From Iodidimonas nitroreducens (GTDB lineage: Bacteria; Pseudomonadota; Alphaproteobacteria; Sphingomonadales; Rhodothalassiaceae), in NCBI RefSeq assembly GCF_008579165.1, contig NZ_BKCN01000011.1: DNA of 64,000 bases; one strand, 5' to 3'. Numbering within the stretch: the stretch's first letter is position 1; every line of letters starts with the position of its first letter. Made by a program: the position numbers and the translations under genes. Below the pieces are notes generated by a model. It saw nothing but the letters and a program-made list of their open reading frames with translations. It had not been told where the DNA came from and ran no database searches. Shown in pieces: positions 1 to 9,214 of the stretch.

Positions 1-2
1 CA

Positions 3-203
3 GAGTGGATGCGCGTACCTGAAAAATCCGAGTTTAGAGCCTACATTGATCGGGTGCGACTCAGTGATCAAGACTTTAACACAGATGTGTTCAAGCCAGG
101 AACCGCTGGCGAGGCAACCCTCTTCAGTGCGCTTAAGCAGTCACTCACCCCTGACAGGCCGCTCCAAAGTGAGCTCTTGGACACGAAGACACCGGAGGAA
201 TAG
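3..203 (+). CDS. Unrecognised ORF at the window edge, possibly a C-terminal fragment
   Basis: The frame is open from the first bases of the window to a stop at 203, so this may be the end of a gene that begins upstream. An internal ATG at 9 would give a 64-residue protein. The product is hydrophilic and rich in acidic and basic residues, with no membrane segment, signal peptide or motif I recognise. No clear ribosome binding site precedes the ATG. It may be a chance ORF. Confidence 0.25.
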   Translation, partial: EWMRVPEKSEFRAYIDRVRLSDQDFNTDVFKPGTAGEATLFSALKQSLTPDRPLQSELLDTKTPEE

Positions 204-440
204 TCTTGGCTATGCATTTCAACCGCTGCGTCTTGCCCCGGTAATCCCCCCATTTTTAACGGGGAGCATGCTAAAACTTATACGGCCATTTTATCGCCTC
301 GCGCCCGCTTTGGGAGCCATTTCATGGCGGGTTTTGTGCCGCCAATGCCCATGCTGGGGCGGTCGCTATTATAAGTCCATAGCCATCTCCTTCTTATCCG
401 TCCATCATGAAGCGGATGCGTTGGATTATGGGGGTGACTG
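204..440. other. Intergenic stretch without a supported gene
   Basis: An open frame crosses this stretch, but its composition looks like out-of-frame translation and it has no ribosome binding site. A short G-rich sequence just before 441 could serve the following gene. I see no terminator or repeat. Confidence 0.4.
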
Positions 441-1693
441 ATGAGAGGTGGAGACAATTTGCGGGCGGGGCGGCAATATGCCCGCCCGATCTACATTGAC
501 CGGCTTGATGAGACCGGCACCGCCCGCGCCCTTGAGCCCGTGGCATTGGATCGGGGCGATATTCGGCCTGATGAAGCATGGCTGCAAAAGCTGATTTTCC
601 GCTTTCCTCAGATTTTACCGGTGCAGGAGATCGAACCCGGCTTTGCCCGCATCGTTCCGGTTTGCCTCGAACTGCCAACGCCCGCAGGCTATGCCGATAA
701 TCTGTTCGTTACGGAAGGCGGCGATCTGATCATTGCTGAATGCAAGCTGTGGCGAAATCCGCAGGCGCGCCGGGAAGTCGTTGCCAGATCATCGATTATG
801 CCCACGCCATGGCGGCATGGGATTATGAGGATCTGCAAAAAGCGGTCCTGAAAGCCGTGATGCCAGAGGGTTCACCGCCGCTTTCCTCTCTTTATGATCT
901 GATCGATGGGGAGACGGCTATCGGTGAAGCCGATTTTGCCGACGCCATTTCCCGTAATTTGCGGCTGGGCAGGATGTTGCTGCTGATCGTGGGCGATGGG
1001 GTGCGCGAAGGCGTGGAAAGTCTTTCGGGTTACTTACAAAAACACGCGGGGTTTCATTTTACCCTGGGCATAATTGAAATGCCGATTTTCCACGGGGCAG
1101 AGGATGGGTTCTATATCCAGCCGCGCATTCTGGCCCGCACGGTGAATATCGAGCGCGGCATTGTCAGGATCATTGATGGCCGAGTGGCTATGGAGGCACC
1201 GCAGGCAACACAAGACCTGCGCGCTTCGGGTCGGCGCACCTTGATTTCTCAGGATCGTATGCTGGAAATCCTTGAAAAGGCCGAGCCCGGTTTGCCTGCG
1301 GCCCTTCAGGCATTTCTTGATCGTGCTGCCGATCAGGCTGTGACACTGGAATCGGCCTCGAAATCGCTGCAACTGCGTGTGCGCGGGCCGGGGGATGATC
1401 TCTATGCCCTTGGCGGGATCAATGAAAAGGGGGAATGGGTCTCCCACAATGTTAACTGGTATGCTGATAGTTTGGGCCGTATCGATCTTGCCCATGATTA
1501 TCTGGAGATGATCGCCGGGATCATTGGCGGCGAGGTGCGAAAAACCCCTAATCCAAGGAATTGGTATGTGGTGGAAAAGGGCACTTTAAATCAGCCCCGG
1601 GCGATGGCGCTGCTCGCGCATCCTGAAGCCTGGCTCGCTGCTATCGAGGCTTATGCCGAAAGGCTGATGGCGGCTTGCGTTGATGTGGATTAA
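441..1693 (+). CDS. PD-(D/E)XK nuclease-like protein (frameshift in sequence)
   Basis: Seen: an ATG at 441 follows a G-rich stretch, and the frame breaks near 784. Restoring one C in the GCC run joins the two parts into about 417 residues. Around residues 85-120 the joined protein reads YADNL, then GGDLIIAECK, then QIIDY. This matches the Asp ... Glu-x-Lys core of PD-(D/E)XK nucleases followed by a QxxxY-like motif. The C-terminal two thirds are unfamiliar to me. Known: this fold cuts or binds DNA in repair, restriction and mobile-element contexts. No methyltransferase or helicase partner lies nearby, so the role is open. It has no signal peptide and is probably cytoplasmic. Family-level assignment only. 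Confidence 0.6.
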
Positions 1694-2004
1694 GCCGAGT
1701 GGAGGCAAAGGGAATCCGGAGCCCATCCCCACAGTCCTCCCGGCCCAACATTGAACGTCATCTCGGCCTTGCCATAATCGTCATCCCGGGCGGAGACCCG
1801 GGGGCCACTCTTTCCCATCCTCATCGCTTTACGAGATGGATTCCGGCTCGGGGGCCGGAATGACGTAGTTGATTATTTAATAAAAATAACACTTTTTAGT
1901 TGAAATTTAGCAATTCATGAAGTTGCGGAGAATTTTTTAGCGATTGACGATTTCGCGTACAGTGCGTAAAAATATTTTAAATTCTTATAATAAGGAATGT
2001 TCAG
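1694..2004. other. Intergenic region with a palindromic repeat and an AT-rich leader
   Basis: The first half holds the dispersed GTCATCCCGG-type repeat at 1780-1865. The rest (about 1870-2000) is very AT-rich and probably carries the promoter of the lipoprotein gene. An AAGGA Shine-Dalgarno sequence lies at 1992-1996. No gene is supported. Confidence 0.5.
1780..1865. repeat. Dispersed palindromic intergenic repeat, copy 1
   Basis: Outer arms CGTCAT ... ATGACG bracket GC-rich inner arms (CCCGGGCGGAGACCCGGG and CCGGCTCGGGGGCCGG), with a central GAGATGGATTCC. The element at 34542-34634 has the same plan and the same CCACTCTTT centre. Such mobile-looking palindromes are common between genes in Alphaproteobacteria. 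No transposase is present. Confidence 0.65.
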
Positions 2005-2541
2005 TTGCCTATAATGCACCGTTTTTATGGCAAATGTCTGTTGGCATCTTGCCTTGTATTTGGTTTGGCGGCTTGCGATGGCGGAGGGGCTTCATCAGGC
2101 GATGTTGCTGGGCTGCCCATTGGTGCGGCCGATGTGGCCGGGCAATGGACGATGGAAATCGATACCAGCGAGGCGGCGCGCAGCGAATATGCCTCGACAG
2201 CAGGTTTAACGGTCTCTGTGATGCCGTCTGCATCGAGCGATCCCACTGCCCCTGTCGATGAAGATAAAATGATTTATGAGATGGATTTTGAATTCTCGGA
2301 TGACAATTTAACCCGCTGCACGGCCAAAGATGTGGCGGAAGGCATGAATTATGTCACGGTGCAATGTCATCTGGAAAACAATGTTCTTGTGGTTCGGCTT
2401 GGATCGGCAGAGCAAGGGGGAACGGTTATTTCCAGCCTTGTTCGTCAAAGCCTTGATGGCCCCATCTCAGGCAAAACGGTTATGTCTGCCAGCGGATTGC
2501 CGATGGATGTGGTGATGGGGAAAGCCACCCTGCTGCGATAG
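2005..2541 (+). CDS. Small outer-membrane-type lipoprotein of unknown function
   Basis: The 178-residue product begins with a short basic stretch and a hydrophobic segment ending in the lipobox LAAC, with Cys at residue 24, so it should be lipidated and exported. The mature part is polar and has no repeat or domain I recognise. TTG at 2005 is the likely start: AAGGA lies eight bases upstream, while the in-frame ATG at 2014 would be too far from it. It lies 93 bp before a macA-like gene on the same strand and may belong to that transcription unit. A link to the exporter is inference. Confidence 0.6.
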   Translation: MPIMHRFYGKCLLASCLVFGLAACDGGGASSGDVAGLPIGAADVAGQWTMEIDTSEAARSEYASTAGLTVSVMPSASSDPTAPVDEDKMIYEMDFEFSDDNLTRCTAKDVAEGMNYVTVQCHLENNVLVVRLGSAEQGGTVISSLVRQSLDGPISGKTVMSASGLPMDVVMGKATLLR

Positions 2542-2637
2542 GGCAGGGCATTTCTGTTCTTTCAGTTTCATATAAAGCAAATGGGTCAGATGCTGGCGTG
2601 ATCAGCCAATCTTTGCGGAAAAGGTGCAGGGCCTGTG

Positions 2638-3903
2638 ATGAAAATAACCAAAAGAAAAATAATCGTTGCATTGGTTATTCTGGTTCCTGTTGCCCTTTAT
2701 TTTTATCTGTGTTCCAGCGATGCGCCCAGATATGAATATGATTTTGTGACCACAGGCGCTGTTTCGGCGAGCATTGCCACGTCGGGAACCTTAAAGCCGG
2801 GTTTGATGGTATCGGTTGGTGCGGAAGTTTCGGGCAAATTGCTTGAGGTGACTGTCGATTTCAATGATCGGGTCAAGCTGGGGCAGCGTCTTGCCGTTAT
2901 CGATCCTTCCGATGTTGAAGCGCAGATCGGCTCTTTGGAAGCCCAACGCGAACGCTCTGAAGCCGAGCGATTGCAGGCGGAAGCAGATCTGATCACAGCG
3001 AAAGCCGAGCTTTTGAATGCCGAGCAGGGGCTTCAACGCAGCATGCAGCTTCAGGGGGGCGGATATGCCTCCAATCAAACGCTGGATGAAGCCAGAATGC
3101 GCAAGACCCAGGCCGAAGCGGCCGTTTTGCGCGCGGAATCGAGCCTGAAGATCGCGGCCGCAAATATTCGCAGTGCCGAGGCTTCTTTGGCGCGCGCCAA
3201 GGTTGATCTGAAACGCACGATCATCATTTCGCCGGTTGATGGCTCGGTGATCAATCGGGCTGTTGAGCCGGGCCAGACATTGACATCCGGCTTTCAAACG
3301 CCCCTTTTGTTTGAAATCGCATCGGATGCTGAAGCTTTGGTGCTCGAAGCGCGGATCGATGAGGCCGATATCGGCGGCGTTGCCGCGGATCAACCCGTCA
3401 GTTTTACGGTGGATGCCTACCCCGATATCAGTTTTACAGGTCGGGTTAAAATGGTCCGGCGGTCGCCGGTGGTGAATGATGGCATTACCACCTATCCGGT
3501 TATCATTGATGTGAGCGAGATGGATGATCGGCTTTATCCGGGGATGACGGCGATGGTCAGCATCACTGCCAAAAGCCGGGATGATGTGCTTCGGGTGCCC
3601 AATCGTGCCCTCAATTTTGATCCCATGCCTGCGAAAGATGAGGATGGCGGAAAGATTGCCGTGCGGTTCGTCAATCCAGAAGAAGCCGAGCGGATCAAGC
3701 GATCATCTGCCATGCGCGATCAGATCCGGAAAGGCAAGGGCGATGGCGGCAATATCTTGTGGGTGCAGCGGGGGACTTCGGCTGAAGAATTGACCCCGAT
3801 CACGGTTAAAACCGGCCTGCGGGGGGATCAGTTTACCGAAATTCTGGACTCTGACATCAGGCCGGGGGATCGCATTGCCATTGGCTTTCTTGGGCAGAAA
3901 TGA
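2638..3903 (+). CDS. macA: MacA-like periplasmic adaptor (membrane fusion protein)
   Basis: About 421 residues. An N-terminal membrane anchor (residues about 6-25) is followed by a lipoyl half-motif (GAEVSGKLLEVTVDFNDRVK), a long Ala/Glu/Arg-rich alpha-hairpin (about 95-190) and the returning lipoyl half (SPVDGSVINRAVEPGQT). A beta-barrel and membrane-proximal region completes it. This is the HlyD/MacA adaptor plan, which links an inner-membrane ABC exporter to an outer-membrane channel. A GTG at 2635 could also start the protein; ATG 2638 is preferred. The ATPase and permease genes follow directly, so the three form one exporter operon. No TolC-like gene lies in the window. The substrate is unknown; macrolide or lipopeptide export are only family precedents. 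Confidence 0.85.
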   Translation: MKITKRKIIVALVILVPVALYFYLCSSDAPRYEYDFVTTGAVSASIATSGTLKPGLMVSVGAEVSGKLLEVTVDFNDRVKLGQRLAVIDPSDVEAQIGSLEAQRERSEAERLQAEADLITAKAELLNAEQGLQRSMQLQGGGYASNQTLDEARMRKTQAEAAVLRAESSLKIAAANIRSAEASLARAKVDLKRTIIISPVDGSVINRAVEPGQTLTSGFQTPLLFEIASDAEALVLEARIDEADIGGVAADQPVSFTVDAYPDISFTGRVKMVRRSPVVNDGITTYPVIIDVSEMDDRLYPGMTAMVSITAKSRDDVLRVPNRALNFDPMPAKDEDGGKIAVRFVNPEEAERIKRSSAMRDQIRKGKGDGGNILWVQRGTSAEELTPITVKTGLRGDQFTEILDSDIRPGDRIAIGFLGQK

Positions 3904-3927
3904 GATTGCCTCGATGAGGTGCAGGAT

Positions 3928-4652
3928 ATGAATATTGAAAGCCACCAACAGCCCCCTGATAGAGCTCCGCTTTTAAAGGTGGAGGATCTGCACAAGATTT
4001 TCAGGGTGGGCGATCAGGATATTCATGCAGTGCGGGGGGTTAGTTTTTCAATCCATGCGGGCGAGTTCATCGCCATCAAGGGGGCATCCGGCTCGGGCAA
4101 ATCCACCTTGCTCGGCCTGATTGGCGGGCTTGATCGCCCCAGCGATGGGCGGATCATGATTAATGGGCGCGAAATGTCGACCATGTCGGCGGCGGAGCTT
4201 GCGCAATTCAGAAATGCCCGCCTTGGGTTCATCTTTCAGCAATTCAATCTGCTTGCGGGGATGACGGCCTTGGAAAATGTTGAATTGCCCCTGCTTTATG
4301 CGCGTGTGCCGCTTTTGGAGCGGCGGCAACAGGCCATGGCGGTGCTGGATCGTGTGGGATTGGCAGATCGTGCAGCCCACCGCCCCGCGCAATTATCGGG
4401 CGGACAGCAGCAAAGGGTGGCGGTGGCCCGGTCGCTGGTCAATAAGCCATCGCTGATCATCGCCGATGAGCCACAGGCGCCTTGGATAGCCAAACAGCAA
4501 GCGCCCTGATGGCCCTGCTGACCGATCTGAATGACGAGGGGATGACCATCATTATCGTCACCCATGATGATGCCGTTGCTGCCACGGCGCATCGGCAGAT
4601 CTTTGTCAAAGATGGGCAGATCATATCGGATCATGTGCATGAGCAGAGCTGA
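3928..4652 (+). CDS. macB: MacB-type ABC transporter ATPase subunit (frameshift in sequence)
   Basis: The protein drives export by ATP hydrolysis at the inner face of the membrane. Walker A (GASGSGKST) lies near residues 52-60, the Q-loop at FIFQQFNLL, the signature LSGGQQQR after residue 150, and Walker B LIIADEP. Just after Walker B, near 4472, one base is missing. Restoring it gives the D-loop GALDS and the H-loop IVTHD, and the frame ends at 4652. ATG 3928 has GAGG eight bases upstream. The last bases overlap the start of the permease gene. It belongs to the LolD/MacB/FtsE-type ATPases. Unlike E. coli MacB, ATPase and permease are separate polypeptides here. Confidence 0.82.
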
Positions 4653-5923
4653 TTTCAATCGCAGTGTGCTGGAATTTCTGGCGCGATTGGGCGAGGTTTT
4701 CTCCGCTCCCCATCTGGCGATGAATATATCGATCGCCTATATCGCCATTCAATTGCAGGTTTTACGTTCCACATTGACAACCCTTGGCGTGATTGTGGGT
4801 GTGTCCTCGATGATCCTGATCGCCACCATCGGGGAAGGCGCGAAATGGAAGATCGAGCAATCGGTCAATATGATGGGCAGCAATATGGTGATCTTGTCGG
4901 CAGCGCCTGATGGCAATCCCGCAGGCGGTGCCGCAGGTCGCCTCACGGTGCGTGATGTGGATCAGATCGCCACAAAACTCCCCGGCATTCTCCATGCCGC
5001 ACCACAAATTATGGTTTATTCCTCGTTGGTTGCGGGCAATGCCAATAGCCGTACGAATGTGGTTGGCATCACCGATGATTATTTTGCGATCACCAAAGCG
5101 AGGTGGCCCGGGGCAGGCTCTTGTCTGATGCCGATCAAAGGCTGAAAGCCCGGTCCATCGTGGTGGGAGCCACCGTGGCGCGCCGCTTGTTCGGATCGGA
5201 TGATCCTGTGGGCAGATCGGTTCGGGTTAATGGGGTTCCCTTTGAAATCGTCGGCCTTTTAGCGGGCAAGGGCAAAAGCCTGTCATCTGATCCCGATGAT
5301 ACCGCCCTTATTCCTTTGTCAACGGCGATGCAGCGGATGCGCGCTGCGGGCGCCCGTGCCCATGATGCAATTGATCTTGCCTTCATTCAGTTTGGGCAAG
5401 AGGCCGCCATTGAAAAAGGCGAAGAAGCGATCCTAAGTCTTTTGCGGGAAAAATATCGGGTGGGGGAGAATGATATCGATCCCTTCACCCTCACATCAAC
5501 CAAAGAATTCGTGGCGCAATCCTTGTCGATCATCACGGCGATCCAGCTTGGGCTGGTTGCCATTGCCTCGATCAGCTGCTTGTGGGCAGTATCGGGATCA
5601 CCAATATCATGCTGGTCTCGGTCAGCGAACGCACCCGCGAGATTGGCCTGCGGATGGCTTTGGGGGCGCGGCCGGTTGATATTCGCAATCAGTTTGTCGT
5701 GGAAGCCGCCTTGCTCTGCCTGATTGGCGGCGTGTTGGGGATCGTTTTCGGCAGCCTTTTTGCCATTTTGGTTTCTAATGCTCTCGAATGGCCTTTTTCT
5801 GTCGATTTTCCGATCCTTGTCATTTCGCTTGTCACGTCTGTTGCGGTTGGTGTTCTGGCCGGGGCCTATCCTGCCATCCGGGCATCGCGCCTCACCCCGG
5901 TCGAGGCTTTGCGCCATGATTGA
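4639..5923 (+). CDS. MacB-type ABC transporter permease (two frameshifts in sequence)
   Basis: Restoring one G near 5103 and one C near 5576 joins three open segments into about 428 residues. The N-terminal part has one membrane segment (STLTTLGVIVGVSSMILIA) and then a large periplasmic MacB_PCD-like domain. The C-terminal part holds three membrane segments with the FtsX motif NIMLVSVSERTREIGLRMA. This is the MacB/LolCE/FtsX permease plan. The start at 4639 (or 4633) overlaps the ATPase stop, which points to translational coupling. With MacA upstream it would form a tripartite exporter; the outer-membrane partner must be encoded elsewhere. Two breaks in one gene would suggest decay, but the rest of the window argues for sequence error. 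Confidence 0.8.
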
Positions 5924-6006
5924 GGGATCAGGGTAGAGAAAAATTTTGCAACTAAAATGAGAACTCAATTTATAAGTGAAATTTTAGCCAATAATTAATT
6001 AATTAC

Positions 6007-6034
6007 GCCCTAAATCGATTATAGGGCTTCATTT
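6007..6034 (+). terminator. Weak hairpin after the exporter operon
   Basis: GCCCTA at 6007-6012 pairs with TAGGGC at 6022-6027, followed by TTCATTTT. The six-base stem and broken T-tract make this only a possible terminator between the permease and chemoreceptor genes. Confidence 0.35.
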
Positions 6035-6094
6035 TATTTCCTTCCATTGCGCGCTGCTAAGGACGTGCGGTCCGATTTTATACAGGGTGGTATA

Positions 6095-7915
6095 ATGCAA
6101 TTATTAAAGCTGAATCTGGGCGGAAAGTTGGCTTTGATCTTTCTGCCGTTGGCTGTTGTCATCATCGTGCTTGGCCTGATGGCTGGCTGGATGCTGGATA
6201 AGCAATCCGATGAAATGAAAATCATTGGCAATGGGTCTGAGGAGGTCGGCACCGGCGTCGTGCCCTTGATCCGCGCATTGGCCGATATTCGGCAATCCGT
6301 TATTCAGGTTCAGCAGTTTCTGACCGATATTTCAGCAACGCGCGGGCAAGATGGGCTTGATAGCGGCTTTGATGAGGCCGCCCAGAATGCAGCGGCCTTT
6401 GCCAAGGCAGTAGAGACGGCGAAGACCACGGCCAAAAGCTTGGGGCTTATTAGCTTGCAGGATCGCCTCGATGATGTGAGCGAACGCTTCCCGCCCTATT
6501 ATCAGATGGGCCAGACCATGGCGCGTCTTTATATTGATGAAGGCACATCGGCAGGGAACGCGGTGATGGGCCAGTTCGATGCCACAGCCATCAGCCTTAA
6601 TGAGGCGGTCGAAGTCCTGCTTGAAGAGGGCAATACTTTGGCGAATGACAAGATTGCCGATCTTTTGGCGGTTGTGTCTGCAGCACAGGCTGATGCAGCA
6701 TCCTTCAAGACCCAGTCGCAACTGGTTTCCGCTATTGGTATCCTCATTGCCATTCTGGCGGCGATATTCTTGATGATGACCATCGCCAGGCCCATTGCGG
6801 TGATTGGCAGAACCTTGACCGCGATCATGTCGGGGGCTGCGGATAGCGCGATACCCTATCAATCCCGCGGCGATGAAGTGGGGGCAATGGCGCGGGCTTT
6901 ATCGCAATATCAAATCGTTCTGGCCGAACAGGCTGAAAGCCGGGAAGCCCAAATGCGCGCAGATCAGGAACGCCAGGCGCAGGAGGTTAAACGCGAACGC
7001 GAGAAACGCCTTGAGGATGATCAAAAACGTGAGGAACAGGCACGCCTAGAGGCTGATGCGCGCGCTCGCCAGCGTGAAACACTGCAAGCCTTAGCGCGGG
7101 AATTTGAAAACACGGTGAAGCTGGTTGCCGAGCAGGTAGCCAGTTCATCTGAACAGGTGCGCTCTGCGGCCGCCAATATGCTCAATAATGCCGAAGCCGT
7201 TAATCAATCCGTCACGTCGGCAGATCGGGCTACCGAGACCGCGAGTTCGAATGTGACCGTTGTTGCCGCCGCCGCCGAAGAATTGAGCTATTCAATCAAC
7301 ACGATTGTCGAGCGGGTAAGGGAATCGTCGCGTCTTGCCAGCGAAAGCGCGCGGAAATCTGATAATGCCAATGGGCGGATTGCGCATCTGGCCGATACGG
7401 CGGAAAAAATCGGCAAGGTTATCCATCTGATCAATGATATTGCCGAACAAACCAATCTTTTGGCGCTGAATGCCACCATTGAAGCCGCCCGCGCTGGTGA
7501 AGCCGGCAAAGGCTTTGCCGTTGTGGCCAGCGAGGTAAAAAATCTGGCCGCCCAAACCGCCAAGGCAACGGAAGAAATTTCCACTCAAATCACATCGATC
7601 CAGGATGTTTCAAAAGAAGCGGTCGGCTTGATTGCTGAGGTGACCAAAGCCATCGGTGATGTCAATGATATTTCGGGTGCCATATCCGAAGCGGTCGATC
7701 AACAAAGTGCAGCCACCGCCGATATTTCAAAAAGCACGCAGCAGGCAGCAGCGGGCACGGCCGAAGTGCGCAATGATATTTTGGAGGTCAGCCGGGTTGC
7801 AGGGGAAACCGGATCGCAGGCGCGCGAGGTGCTCGGGGCGGCGGAATCTTTGGTTTCCGAAGCCGGGCGTTTGCGCAGAGATGTTGATCAATTCCTGAAG
7901 CATGTGATGTCCTGA
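6095..7915 (+). CDS. Methyl-accepting chemotaxis protein
   Basis: A 606-residue transmembrane chemoreceptor. Membrane segment 1 lies near residues 12-34, then comes a periplasmic helical sensor domain of about 175 residues, and segment 2 near 210-230. A HAMP domain (ARPIAVIGRTL onwards) leads into a long charged coiled coil rich in Arg, Glu and Gln. The cytoplasmic signalling tip (IAEQTNLLALNATIEAARAG, about 448-470) is highly conserved and binds CheA/CheW in this family. ATG 6095 has AGGGTGG five bases upstream and is preferred over an in-frame start at 6047. No che genes are nearby. Porin and outer-membrane protein genes follow on the same strand; whether the receptor senses the same nutrient is unknown. 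Confidence 0.92.
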   Translation: MQLLKLNLGGKLALIFLPLAVVIIVLGLMAGWMLDKQSDEMKIIGNGSEEVGTGVVPLIRALADIRQSVIQVQQFLTDISATRGQDGLDSGFDEAAQNAAAFAKAVETAKTTAKSLGLISLQDRLDDVSERFPPYYQMGQTMARLYIDEGTSAGNAVMGQFDATAISLNEAVEVLLEEGNTLANDKIADLLAVVSAAQADAASFKTQSQLVSAIGILIAILAAIFLMMTIARPIAVIGRTLTAIMSGAADSAIPYQSRGDEVGAMARALSQYQIVLAEQAESREAQMRADQERQAQEVKREREKRLEDDQKREEQARLEADARARQRETLQALAREFENTVKLVAEQVASSSEQVRSAAANMLNNAEAVNQSVTSADRATETASSNVTVVAAAAEELSYSINTIVERVRESSRLASESARKSDNANGRIAHLADTAEKIGKVIHLINDIAEQTNLLALNATIEAARAGEAGKGFAVVASEVKNLAAQTAKATEEISTQITSIQDVSKEAVGLIAEVTKAIGDVNDISGAISEAVDQQSAATADISKSTQQAAAGTAEVRNDILEVSRVAGETGSQAREVLGAAESLVSEAGRLRRDVDQFLKHVMS

Positions 7916-7931
7916 TCGCGCAAGAAATCCG

Positions 7932-9119
7932 ATGATGAACCAGAATAAAGTGCTCTTTTGGTCAGCCATGGCCGCTTTTTTTGTGCCTTTCGGGATGGCT
8001 TTGGCCGAAGAAGAGGCGAAATCTGAACCTGCATTTTTATTGGAGACAGTTTACACAGGTGAAATCTGGTCTTTGGCGCGTGGGGGGCTGAATAAGGGTG
8101 TCAGCTATTTGCATAATGTCGATCTGATGCTTACAGCGGATATGGAAAAAGCTGTGGGCTGGGACGGAGGAATGCTATTTTTATACGGCCTTCACACCAA
8201 TCAATCGAGTTTTAGCGATAAACGGGTCGGTGATTTTCAGGTCGTCTCGAATATCGATAGCGGCAGCGTTTTTCGCCTTTTTGAAGCATGGTATGAACAA
8301 AGTCTGGCTGATGGAGCCTTGTCGCTCAAGGCCGGGCTTTATGATCTCAATACGGAATTTGATGTCACCGAAACTGGCGGCTTATTCATCAACAGTTCCC
8401 ATGGGATTGGTCCTGATTTTTCTCAGGCCGGAGAAAATGGCCCATCGATTTTTCCGTCCACATCATTAGCCTTTCGTTTGCAATATCAGCCTGCCGAAAA
8501 TTGGCTGATCCGTGCTGCCGTGCTCGATGGGGTTCCCAATAATTCGGATCGGCCAAAACGTCAGGCCATCAGATTTGGTGCGGGCGAAGGCATCTTACTG
8601 GTGGGTGAGATCGAATATCGGCCTGATGATCGGACGCGGATGTTGGCGGGCCATTGGTTGTTCACTGATGATTTTGAGGTCATCGAGACGGGTTTGATGG
8701 CCGATGGCGATAGCGGCAGCTATGGTTTGATCGAGCGCCAGCTTTATCGCGAGGCGGCGGATTCCGCGCAGGGGCTTTCGGCCTGGATACGCGCCGGGGC
8801 TGCTGATGGACGCTTTAATGATGCTTCGGGTTTTGTGGGGGCGGGGCTGGCTTATACCGGGCTTTTTGCCAGGCGTGATCATGATCAGCTGGGGGCCGCC
8901 GTGGCCATAGCTTTGCCAGGCGATGGCTTTTCCAATATTTTGGCTGAAAAATCGGCGCGCGAGGTCAATATCGAGCTGACATGGCGGGCGGAAATCATCC
9001 CCGGAATTGTGGTGCAACCCGATCTGCAACTCATCAGAAATCCGGGAATGATCGAAAGTCGGCGCGATGCCATAGCCCTTGGTTTGCGTCTTGAAATTGG
9101 CTGGGGCGGTGGCTTCTAA
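7932..9119 (+). CDS. OprB-like outer-membrane porin
   Basis: 395 residues with a signal peptide ending near ALA|EEEA (residues about 24-26). The body alternates beta-strand-like segments and ends in aromatic Phe, as outer-membrane barrels do. Features such as GLYDLNTEFDVTETGGLFINSS and SLAFRLQYQP match the carbohydrate-selective porin OprB family. Known members let sugars diffuse across the outer membrane; the substrate here is unknown. ATG codons at 7932 and 7935 are both possible. It begins 16 bp after the chemoreceptor gene, so the two may be co-transcribed. Confidence 0.78.
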   Translation: MMNQNKVLFWSAMAAFFVPFGMALAEEEAKSEPAFLLETVYTGEIWSLARGGLNKGVSYLHNVDLMLTADMEKAVGWDGGMLFLYGLHTNQSSFSDKRVGDFQVVSNIDSGSVFRLFEAWYEQSLADGALSLKAGLYDLNTEFDVTETGGLFINSSHGIGPDFSQAGENGPSIFPSTSLAFRLQYQPAENWLIRAAVLDGVPNNSDRPKRQAIRFGAGEGILLVGEIEYRPDDRTRMLAGHWLFTDDFEVIETGLMADGDSGSYGLIERQLYREAADSAQGLSAWIRAGAADGRFNDASGFVGAGLAYTGLFARRDHDQLGAAVAIALPGDGFSNILAEKSAREVNIELTWRAEIIPGIVVQPDLQLIRNPGMIESRRDAIALGLRLEIGWGGGF

Positions 9120-9214
9120 AAGGCTCTGATCCTCGTTCTGATGCTGTTTTCTCTGTCGTTTAGGCGCGGATATGTTAAGAAGCGATCCCATCACAGATTG
9201 CGGAAAGACGATCC

